From the NCBI GenBank assembly GCA_029573975.1, contig JAKQBU010000376.1:1-5630 (forward strand): a DNA stretch of 5,630 nt. Direction: 5' to 3'. Shown here piece after piece: positions 1 through 5,630 of the stretch. The notes below the pieces were generated by a model. The model saw nothing but the letters and a program-made list of their open reading frames with translations, was not told where the DNA came from and did no database searches. The stretch is from Planctomycetota bacterium (GTDB lineage: Bacteria; Planctomycetota; Phycisphaerae; Sedimentisphaerales; SM23-30). A program made the position numbers and the translations under genes. Within the stretch, counting starts at the first letter, position 1. Each line of letters begins with the position of its first letter.

Positions 1-1419
1 GTAAACCCCCAATACCAGCACCAGAACCGCCAACAATGCCGGAGGTAAAAGCATGGATATTTTTTCGTGCGATTGACTTGTCGGCAGAGTATCTGGTTCC
101 CGGCCAACCGCCATCTGTAAACAGATTCGGGACATTCCGACAAATACCAGAGAAAGTAGTGCTAAAAAGACAATCCCAATTATGGTTTGTCCCTGTTCAA
201 ATACCGCTTTGGCGATCGTGAATTCACTAATGAAAATACCGAAGGGCGGCATGCCGACTATAGCCAGAAAACCCGCCAGCCACAAAACACCCGAAACAGG
301 AATCACATGGATCAGACCGTGAATTTCCTTGATTTCCTTGGTCTGGAAGCGGGCCAGAATATTACCTGCAATCAGGAATAACAATCCTTTGGCAAATGAA
401 TGATTGACGGCATGGAGCAGGGAACCGAAAACGGCGGCCTTGCCGATACCAATACCCAGAGCCAGAATCCCGATATGTTCCACGCTGGAGTAGGCCAGCA
501 TCCGCTTGTAATCGGTCTGATTTAAAATAAAGACAGCCGCCCAGATAAGAGACAGCAATCCGAAGACCACCAGCAAATCCCGGCAAAATTCCGCCAGACC
601 GGCAGACAGGCAAACCTGATACACCCGCAGAATCGCCAGAAAGGCACAATTCAGCAGAGAGCCAGACAGCAGGGCCGATACTACTGATGGTGACTCGCTG
701 TGAGCATCCGGCAGCCAGGTGTGCAGTGGCGCCAGACCCATTTTCGTTCCATAACCGACCAGCAGAAATAAAAAGGCCACCCGCAGCCAGGGAATATTTA
801 AATGGGAGCCTTGCCGAATCAGATTGGCAAGAACCAGGCTATTTTCTTCCATACCAATATAAGAAGCAGAAATGGCCAGAAAGAAACTACCCAGCAGAGC
901 AATAGCGATGCCGACAGAACAGATCATCAGATACTTCCAGGTCGCTTCCAGAGAACGATGGTGCCGGTGAAAATAGATCAGCGGCGCAGTTGAAAGCGTA
1001 GTCGCTTCAATCGCTACCCAAAGCAGTCCCAGATGGTGGCTGGTAATCACCAGGGTCATCGAGGCAAGAAAAGCCAGCAGACAGGCACAAAAAACAGCTT
1101 CCGGAGTATTAGTAAAAAAGACCTCCGGTTCAAAATCCTTCCGAATTCCTTTCTCTTCGGTGCGAAGATATCCATAGGCATACCAGGAGGCCGCGGCAAA
1201 AAGAATGCTGGTAATGGTTAAAAACAGGACTCCCAGGGCGTCCATCTGCAGCCAGCCGTTCCAGAGCGGCTCAGGGCGGCTCCGCCAGGCGGAAAGAGTC
1301 AGCACCAGATGAGTCAGGGCGGCTAACATCATACTGATTCGCCGTGTTTGATTATTGCGTATCAGAAGCGAAAGCACAGACGCTCCCAGGGGTATTAGTA
1401 ATAGCAGAGCCAATCTCAT
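1..1419 (-). CDS. hyfF: Hydrogenase-4 component F, second antiporter-like membrane subunit (3' end off the window)
   Basis: An open frame starts with ATG at 1417-1419 and runs to the left edge without a stop, giving 473 residues; a short C-terminal portion is missing. It is a second NuoL/M/N-type antiporter-like subunit, paralogous to HyfB. Visible marks are Glu138 (LLWVAIEATTLSTAPLI), Lys226 in GYGTKMGLAPLHTWLPDAHS (residues 222-241) followed by SPSVVSALLSG, Lys305 (DYKRMLAYSSVEHIG), His336/His340/Lys344 (LLHAVNHSFAKGLLFL) and Glu399 (MPPFGIFISEF). The WVAIEATT block is typical of HyfF rather than HyfB. Where HyfB has Lys249, this protein has Asn257 (LLNCAFLAILR), so the lysine pattern of the second half-channel differs. 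The start is supported by GAGGAG 8 bases upstream, lying inside the end of hyfE, with a 4-bp gap between genes. The family is usually about 480-530 residues, so most of the protein is here. The gene was translated by hand from the reverse strand. Confidence 0.88.
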   Translation of the reverse strand, partial: MRLALLLLIPLGASVLSLLIRNNQTRRISMMLAALTHLVLTLSAWRSRPEPLWNGWLQMDALGVLFLTITSILFAAASWYAYGYLRTEEKGIRKDFEPEVFFTNTPEAVFCACLLAFLASMTLVITSHHLGLLWVAIEATTLSTAPLIYFHRHHRSLEATWKYLMICSVGIAIALLGSFFLAISASYIGMEENSLVLANLIRQGSHLNIPWLRVAFLFLLVGYGTKMGLAPLHTWLPDAHSESPSVVSALLSGSLLNCAFLAILRVYQVCLSAGLAEFCRDLLVVFGLLSLIWAAVFILNQTDYKRMLAYSSVEHIGILALGIGIGKAAVFGSLLHAVNHSFAKGLLFLIAGNILARFQTKEIKEIHGLIHVIPVSGVLWLAGFLAIVGMPPFGIFISEFTIAKAVFEQGQTIIGIVFLALLSLVFVGMSRICLQMAVGREPDTLPTSQSHEKISMLLPPALLAVLVLVLGVY

Positions 1420-1423
1420 ATAG

Positions 1424-2071
1424 TCAACTCCTCAGATGGGAGAGTTGGTCGGTATCAATATGTTCAAACTCCCGGTTGATATTAAAAATCATGATTCCCA
1501 TGACAAACACGGCCACAAAAACATCCAGCAGAATCCCGAATTCCACCAATAAGGGCTGCTGGACGGCCAAGGCAATGCCAAAGATATAAACGCCGTTTTC
1601 GGTAACGATGTATCCCAGCACCTGATTGATGGCTTTCTTTCTGCTGACGATAACGAATAAACCGGTTAGAATGGTAAAAAATGCCACCGGAACCACCAAC
1701 GGAGCGGCCAATTCGGCCGGCAAGGTCAACCGGGAACTCAGCCAGATGCAAACCGCCAGAAAGATAGGTCCCAGAATGATCGACTGGCCGAAGCCTACAA
1801 AAGGTTCGACCTCCCGTCGGGCATTGACTTCACGCAGAGCGCGGGACAGCAGCCAGGGAAACATAAAGCCTTTCAGCCCTACGATGACCAGGCAGAAAAA
1901 TAGAAAACGAAAATCAAACAACATGCCATGAATAAACAAAGATGCCAGCCCCAGCATAATTCCCTGTGCGGCTACCACGTGAATGCACATTCCCAGCCGG
2001 CTGGAACCCAGCAGTGCCAGATTGGTCAACACCAGAAAAATCATCAATATTTCTATAATGGAATGATTCAT
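1424..2071 (-). CDS. hyfE: Hydrogenase-4 component E, small membrane subunit with NuoK-like part
   Basis: A 215-residue, strongly hydrophobic protein with about six to seven membrane helices. It matches HyfE, whose second half resembles NuoK and which sits between HyfC and the antiporter-like subunits. The C-terminal half carries the recognisable block: INQVLGYIVTENGVYIFGIA (residues 148-167), then PLLVEFGILLDVFVAVFVMG (173-192) and a short cytoplasmic tail EFEHIDTDQLSHL. Buried acidic residues Glu158, Glu177 and Asp183 are candidates for the proton path, by analogy with the conserved glutamates of NuoK. The N-terminal half contains a cytoplasmic-type loop rich in Arg and Glu (~78-90, ALREVNARREVEP). 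The ATG at 2069-2071 lies 6 bp after the hyfC stop. I see no good Shine-Dalgarno there, so reinitiation after hyfC is likely, though an internal start at Met10 cannot be excluded. Length is close to E. coli HyfE (about 216). Confidence 0.88.
   Translation of the reverse strand: MNHSIIEILMIFLVLTNLALLGSSRLGMCIHVVAAQGIMLGLASLFIHGMLFDFRFLFFCLVIVGLKGFMFPWLLSRALREVNARREVEPFVGFGQSIILGPIFLAVCIWLSSRLTLPAELAAPLVVPVAFFTILTGLFVIVSRKKAINQVLGYIVTENGVYIFGIALAVQQPLLVEFGILLDVFVAVFVMGIMIFNINREFEHIDTDQLSHLRS
1428..1433 (-). promoter_or_regulatory. Ribosome binding site of hyfF
   Basis: GAGGAG on the minus strand sits 8 bases upstream of the hyfF ATG and inside the last codons of hyfE. It fixes the hyfF start and is the strongest Shine-Dalgarno site in the window. 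Confidence 0.85.
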
Positions 2072-2077
2072 ATGTAA

Positions 2078-2989
2078 TTACCGTAAAGCAAAGACCAGAG
2101 CCAGTATGGCAAGGGCCGTCGCTCCCAGAAGCAGTTGCGGCACATGTAAAAGTTTCAAGCGGGCCATACACGATTCCACCAGACCCACTAGAATGGCAAT
2201 CACCAGCAGCGCGGCGGTGGAGATAAGGGTATTCAGGAGCGGATGGACATCTGAAACCGGTATCAGGATTCCGATCAGCAGAGAACCATACAGCCACATT
2301 TTCAATGCCGAGGCATAGAGAATAAATCCCAAATCCGGCCCGCTGTTGTCCAGTACCATGACTTCGTGAATCATAGTCAGCTCCAGATGGGTGTTGGGAT
2401 CATCAACCGGAATCCGGCAATTCTCCGCCAGTAAAAGAATGAACAGGGCCACTCCGCTCATTACCATGGCCGGTCCGGCATGACTCCATAGTTCCGCACT
2501 GATTGCCCGGAAGAATCCCGATAGAGAAGAATGGCCGGTTTCTACCGCTAAAACTCCCATGCAGATAAAAAACGCAGGCTCCGCCAATGCGGAAAATGTT
2601 ACTTCCCGGCTGGCCCCCATCCCTTCAAAGCTGGAGCCGGTATCCAGAGCACCAGAAACCGTAAAGAATCGCATCAGGCCCAGAAAATAAGCGAATACGA
2701 TGAAATCACCAGGAAAATGAATCAGGGAATCTGCATGGCCCAGCGGCATCAGGGTAGCGACGATCAGAACGCAAGCCAGGCCAATTAAGGGGGCGATTTG
2801 AAATACCAGGGTCGTTGTCTGGCTATATACCAGGCCTTTTCGGAAGAGTTTCAACAAGTCGTAATAACCTTGCAAGACCGGCGGCCCAGACCTGCCGGCA
2901 AAGCATGCCTTGGTTTTATTGATGATACCGGGCACTAAGGGGGCGGCTACTAACGCCAGGATCAGGTTCATCATAGAGGCGATTTTCAT
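2078..2989 (-). CDS. hyfC: Hydrogenase-4 component C, NuoH-like membrane subunit
   Basis: A 303-residue membrane protein of the NuoH / HycD / HyfC / EchB family, the subunit that anchors the hydrogenase small/large module to the membrane arm and passes on the coupling signal. Visible family marks are GRSGPPVLQGYYDLLKLFRK (residues 32-51), the first conserved cytoplasmic loop; SSFEGMGASREVTFSALAEP (119-138), equivalent to the NuoH loop containing ASRE; and the acidic loop LAENCRIPVDDPNTHLELTM (187-206) continuing to IHEVMVLDNSGPDL. That loop carries Glu189, Asp196, Asp197, Glu203 and Glu209. About eight hydrophobic stretches surround these loops, and the length is typical (about 300-320). The ATG overlaps the hyfB TGA (ATGA), with only a weak GGAA 6 bases upstream, so translation is probably coupled to hyfB. 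EchB/MbhM-type homologues would look similar; the assignment to hyfC rests on the motifs and on the neighbours hyfB, hyfE and hyfF. Confidence 0.9.
   Translation of the reverse strand: MKIASMMNLILALVAAPLVPGIINKTKACFAGRSGPPVLQGYYDLLKLFRKGLVYSQTTTLVFQIAPLIGLACVLIVATLMPLGHADSLIHFPGDFIVFAYFLGLMRFFTVSGALDTGSSFEGMGASREVTFSALAEPAFFICMGVLAVETGHSSLSGFFRAISAELWSHAGPAMVMSGVALFILLLAENCRIPVDDPNTHLELTMIHEVMVLDNSGPDLGFILYASALKMWLYGSLLIGILIPVSDVHPLLNTLISTAALLVIAILVGLVESCMARLKLLHVPQLLLGATALAILALVFALR
2986..2989 (-). other. ATGA stop/start overlap joining hyfB and hyfC
   Basis: The minus strand reads CTATGAAAATC: TGA ends hyfB and the overlapping ATG starts hyfC. Such overlaps normally indicate translational coupling and fit the need for matched amounts of two subunits of one membrane complex. 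Only a weak GGAA (2996-2999) precedes the hyfC start. Confidence 0.85.
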
Positions 2990-4965
2990 AGATTATTCCA
3001 TATCAGAAGAATCAGCAGGGTAAGAGCGATATATAAAACATAAAGCTGCAGCAGGCCGGACTGAAACCATTGTAATTTGGAAGTGATTTTGACAATTCCT
3101 TGGAATACCGTATGGTACATATTTTCCTGACACAGATCCTCGGTATGGGAGTCAAAGTCTGAATGCTCAGGAAAAATTCCCCGCGGGGGGTGGAAACGGC
3201 TGTGGGTTCGCAAAAGAAGTTTGAGTAAATATACCAGCGGCTGGGCAAACGAGGAAGCCGTATATTGCATCCTGGAATCCGGTTTTGCATAACCACACCC
3301 CCATGTCACGGCGGTTGTCACTCTCCGATGCGAGACCAGTTTCTTCCGCAATATAACTAGTCCCATAACGATAACTGAAAACAGGATAGAAACCAGGACG
3401 AATTTCGAAAGCACGCCGCTGCCGGTCGTAATAGCAGAACCAACTTCGGCCAGATCGAATCCAGCCAGGCTGCCTATGGCGGAACTTTCCGCCCTGATAA
3501 CATAAGGGGAAAAAAGGCCCAGTAACACACAGCTTATCGCCAGTGCTGCCATCGATAACCGCATACCCATGGACACCTCATGGGCTTGCTGACTGCATTC
3601 CGTTCGCGGTTCGCCCAGGAAACAGGCCCCAAAGGCCTTGGTAAAACAGGCTATCGCCAGACCTCCAATCATTGCCAAGCCGGCTACCGCACCTAAAATT
3701 AATACCGCAGTACCAATCGCATCCGGATTTTTATCGCTGAATACGGACATATAGATCATAAGTTCACTGGCAAAGCCGTTGAGCGGCGGCAGACCGCAAA
3801 TGGCTACCGCACCGATCAGAAAGGAATAACCGGTCCAGGGCATCCTTTTTAAAAGACCACCCAAACAATCTATTTCACGCGTTCCGGTGGAATGAAGAAC
3901 CGCACCAGCACCAAGAAACAGCAGGCCCTTAAACACAGCATGATTGACTACATGAAACAAGGCTCCGCCGAATCCTAAAACCGACATGATCGGCAAATCC
4001 ATACTGAATCCCAGAATTCCAATTCCCATACCGAGGGCAATGATTCCGATATTCTCTACACTGTGATAGGCCAGCAGGCGTTTTAAATCATGTTGAGCCA
4101 GAGCAAAAATAACTCCAAAAAGACCGGAACTGATACCTACACCTATCAGCAGCCATCCCCACCAGGCTGGCGGCGTATCGAAAAACATCACAGTACGAAT
4201 CAAACCATAGATGCCTGTTTTAATCATGACTCCGCTCATCAGGGCGGAAACATGACTTGGAGCGGCCGGATGCGCTTCCGGAAGCCAGACATGAAAGGGT
4301 ACAAAACCTGCCTTGGTACCGAAACCCACCACTGCCAACAGAAACAACAGACTGGACAGGGAAGGAGCAATCTTTCCCATTTTGTCAAAATCCAGCGAAC
4401 CTGACTGGACACCCAGTAAAATGAAAAATACCAGCAAAAAGGCGGTTCCTAAATGGGTGGCAACCAGATAGAGCCATCCGGCTTTACTGACGGACTCATC
4501 CTTATCTTCAAAGATTACCAGAAAAAAGGATGCCAGCGACATCACTTCCCAGGCTACCAGAAACAATAAGCCATTTCGGGCCAAAACAACTAGTATCATG
4601 GCTGCTACCAACAGATTGAAAAAAAAACCGTGCGTTCCAAGCCGCTTTTCGCGGCGATGCAGCTCCAGGTAGTCGATGCCATAAAAGGCACAGAGAGCAG
4701 ATAAAATCAAAATCGGCACCAAAAACCATGCGGAGATCGGATCGATAGCAACAGAAAAAGAACCATAGGGAACTTGCCAGGGACAAGAGAATGATACCGT
4801 AACGCCGGAAATTAGAACATGGACTACCGGAATTAAACCGATGAGGCTGCCGACCATCACGCCGCCGGCAGGTACCAGCAGGCACATACGGGATTTTTGC
4901 GGTAGAAGGAGGGCGAAGCAGCCGCATAGCAAAACCAGTACCAACGAAAAAATCATCAATGTCAT
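2986..4965 (-). CDS. hyfB: Hydrogenase-4 component B, antiporter-like proton-translocating membrane subunit
   Basis: This 659-residue polytopic membrane protein belongs to the NuoL/M/N / Mrp antiporter-like family and is thought to move H+ (or Na+) across the cytoplasmic membrane when the attached hydrogenase module turns over. The central antiporter domain (~130-420) shows the expected charged residues: Glu140 (VAWEVMSLASFF), Lys218 (GFGTKAGFVPFHVWLPEAH), Lys249 (MSGVMIKTGIYGLIR) and Glu401 (PPLNGFASELMIY). By motif position these match the Glu-Lys-Lys-Glu set of NuoM. His338 and Lys346 (HVVNHAVFKGLL) lie in another conserved helix. The C-terminal part is HyfB-like rather than NuoL-like: a cytoplasmic-type segment WGCGYAKPDSRMQYTASSFA (555-574), then a last hydrophobic helix (~638-657). 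Length fits the HyfB family (about 650-680). The ATG at 4963-4965 is chosen because GAGGGA lies 8 bases upstream. The stop overlaps the start of hyfC. Mbh/Ech-type antiporter subunits are the nearest alternatives. Confidence 0.9.
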   Translation of the reverse strand: MTLMIFSLVLVLLCGCFALLLPQKSRMCLLVPAGGVMVGSLIGLIPVVHVLISGVTVSFSCPWQVPYGSFSVAIDPISAWFLVPILILSALCAFYGIDYLELHRREKRLGTHGFFFNLLVAAMILVVLARNGLLFLVAWEVMSLASFFLVIFEDKDESVSKAGWLYLVATHLGTAFLLVFFILLGVQSGSLDFDKMGKIAPSLSSLLFLLAVVGFGTKAGFVPFHVWLPEAHPAAPSHVSALMSGVMIKTGIYGLIRTVMFFDTPPAWWGWLLIGVGISSGLFGVIFALAQHDLKRLLAYHSVENIGIIALGMGIGILGFSMDLPIMSVLGFGGALFHVVNHAVFKGLLFLGAGAVLHSTGTREIDCLGGLLKRMPWTGYSFLIGAVAICGLPPLNGFASELMIYMSVFSDKNPDAIGTAVLILGAVAGLAMIGGLAIACFTKAFGACFLGEPRTECSQQAHEVSMGMRLSMAALAISCVLLGLFSPYVIRAESSAIGSLAGFDLAEVGSAITTGSGVLSKFVLVSILFSVIVMGLVILRKKLVSHRRVTTAVTWGCGYAKPDSRMQYTASSFAQPLVYLLKLLLRTHSRFHPPRGIFPEHSDFDSHTEDLCQENMYHTVFQGIVKITSKLQWFQSGLLQLYVLYIALTLLILLIWNNL

Positions 4966-4973
4966 AAATGGTA

Positions 4974-4979
4974 TCCCTC
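4974..4979 (-). promoter_or_regulatory. Ribosome binding site of hyfB
   Basis: GAGGGA on the minus strand lies 8 bases before the hyfB ATG, in the 24-bp gap after the IIA-HTH gene. It supports the first Met (4963-4965) over the second in-frame Met three codons later. The gap is too short for a full promoter plus terminator, which favours co-transcription of the two genes. Confidence 0.8.
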
Positions 4980-4989
4980 GCTGTGCGAA

Positions 4990-5630
4990 TTATTTTTGGA
5001 TGTTTGCTTCAATGCGCTGGAATTCCTTCATGATTTCCTCGCGGCTGCCCTGTTCGGCTATGACTTTTTTCAAGCCGGGATCCTGCAGGGCAAAACTCAG
5101 GCGGGAGAGAAGATGCAGATGCATGCGAACGGTTGGACTGATTAACGCAAAAAGACAATAAACAGGCTTGCCGTCCAGTGCGTCAAAATCAATTGGCTGG
5201 CTGAGAAAACATAAGGCAACCATGGGCCGGGTAATGTGCAGGATAATCGGATTACGCACGTGCGGGATGGCAATCCCGTCACCTATTGCGGTCGAGGCCA
5301 TGTGTTCGCGTAGAAGAAACGCCTGCAGAAGAAACTCCCGATTCACTTCATCAGGCGGCAGCCGCATAACATCTACAAAATTGGCTAAAGCGGTTTTTTT
5401 ATCGGTCCCATCCACCCGGTAATGAATCCCGCCGGCCACCAACGCCTCCACCAAGCTGGGCAGTTCCATGCTGGGACTCTCGAATTCATGGGATAAATCC
5501 ACCGGGAAATTAATCTTCCGGGAGGTCGCCCACTCCAGCACTTCCGCCCGGTTAAACCGGTAATGGCTATTGATCCGGTAAGCTGGCAGATTGCTGCCAT
5601 TGATCCACCGGTAAATTGTCTTTTCGTTCA
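4990..5630 (-). CDS. PTS IIA-domain protein with N-terminal helix-turn-helix (5' end off the window)
   Basis: The frame is open to the right edge, giving 212 complete codons before the TAA stop; the true start is outside the window. The first ~40 visible residues (EKTIYRWINGSNLPAYRINS, then YRFNRAEVLEWA) look like an excisionase/MerR-type DNA-binding helix-turn-helix. Residues ~55-210 form a fructose/mannitol/Ntr-type PTS EIIA domain. The hallmark motif IGDGIAIPHVRN (residues ~115-126) contains the family's phospho-accepting histidine, His123 of the visible part (codon 5260-5262). The block SPTVRMHLHLLSRL (~164-177) matches the family's second conserved region. EIIA domains take phosphate from HPr. 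With no EIIB/EIIC gene adjacent and a DNA-binding-type domain fused on, a regulatory role is inferred rather than sugar uptake. It lies 24 bp upstream of hyfB on the same strand, so co-transcription is likely. An in-frame GTG at 5541 is not the start, because it would cut off the helix-turn-helix. Domain identity is firm; the target is unknown. Confidence 0.88.
   Translation of the reverse strand, partial: NEKTIYRWINGSNLPAYRINSHYRFNRAEVLEWATSRKINFPVDLSHEFESPSMELPSLVEALVAGGIHYRVDGTDKKTALANFVDVMRLPPDEVNREFLLQAFLLREHMASTAIGDGIAIPHVRNPIILHITRPMVALCFLSQPIDFDALDGKPVYCLFALISPTVRMHLHLLSRLSFALQDPGLKKVIAEQGSREEIMKEFQRIEANIQK

Noticed and set aside
362..649. 95-codon minus-strand open frame within hyfF
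   Set aside because: It overlaps the Lys226-to-His340 core of hyfF in another frame; hyfF is intact across this stretch with conserved motifs, so this is a shadow.
1626..1931. 101-codon plus-strand open frame opposite hyfE
   Set aside because: It is antisense to a well-conserved membrane protein; its Arg/Lys/Thr/Ser-rich, motif-free translation is typical of the complement of hydrophobic codons.
1914..2297. 127-codon minus-strand open frame spanning the hyfC/hyfE junction
   Set aside because: It crosses two confident genes in another frame and shows no conserved motif.
642..4325. Similarity between the hyfF and hyfB cores (GTK.G..P.H.WLP.AH) as a possible tandem duplication
   Set aside because: The likeness is at protein level only, and the flanking regions diverge. 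It reflects the ancient paralogy of antiporter-like subunits, not a recent repeat.
4090..4404. 104-codon plus-strand open frame opposite hyfB
   Set aside because: It is antisense to the antiporter core of hyfB, has no recognisable domain or clear ribosome binding site, and is low in hydrophobic content as expected for a shadow.
4990..5541. A 183-codon version of the IIA gene beginning at a GTG at 5541
   Set aside because: The same frame continues upstream to the window edge and encodes a good helix-turn-helix (YRFNRAEVLEWA), so the GTG codes for an internal valine.
5385..5600. Minus-strand open frame overlapping the IIA-HTH gene
   Set aside because: It is out of frame with the EIIA domain, shows no recognisable motif and is rich in Trp/Gly/Arg as expected for a shifted reading of the real gene.

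Overview
The window holds five genes, all on the minus strand and tightly packed. It reads as the front and middle of an operon for a membrane-bound, hydrogenase-4 (Hyf)-type complex of the group 4 [NiFe]-hydrogenase / complex I superfamily. In transcription order (high to low coordinates) they are: a PTS IIA-domain protein with an N-terminal excisionase/MerR-like helix-turn-helix (start beyond the right edge), hyfB, hyfC, hyfE and most of hyfF (its C-terminal end lies beyond the left edge). Gene junctions are 24 bp apart (IIA/hyfB), a 4-base ATGA overlap (hyfB/hyfC), 6 bp (hyfC/hyfE) and 4 bp (hyfE/hyfF). There is no gap longer than 24 bp. I see no tRNA, rRNA, mobile element, CRISPR array, repeat, terminator or convincing internal promoter.

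How the parts fit together: HyfB and HyfF are two paralogous antiporter-like (NuoL/M/N family) ion-translocating subunits. HyfC is the NuoH-like subunit that couples the membrane arm to the hydrogenase module. HyfE is a small membrane subunit with a NuoK-like part. The catalytic subunits (HyfG large and HyfI small) would be expected beyond the left edge but are not visible. The sequence therefore cannot decide between a true H2-evolving or H2-oxidising enzyme and a hydrogenase-related (Ehr-type) complex that has lost the NiFe site. HyfA and HyfD, present in the E. coli hyf operon, are absent from this stretch.

The unusual element is the IIA-domain protein directly upstream. It keeps the phosphorylatable histidine motif and carries a DNA-binding-type N-terminus, and no sugar permease gene is in view. 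This suggests a regulatory rather than a transport role, possibly linking PTS phosphorylation state to expression or activity of the complex.

Organism: bacterial, with base composition near 50% GC by eye and Shine-Dalgarno sites in front of several genes. The gene set suggests an anaerobe or facultative anaerobe with H2- or formate-linked energy metabolism. IIA-HTH fusions of this kind occur, from memory, in Desulfobacterota, Omnitrophota and Planctomycetes-like lineages, but I cannot place the phylum from this window.
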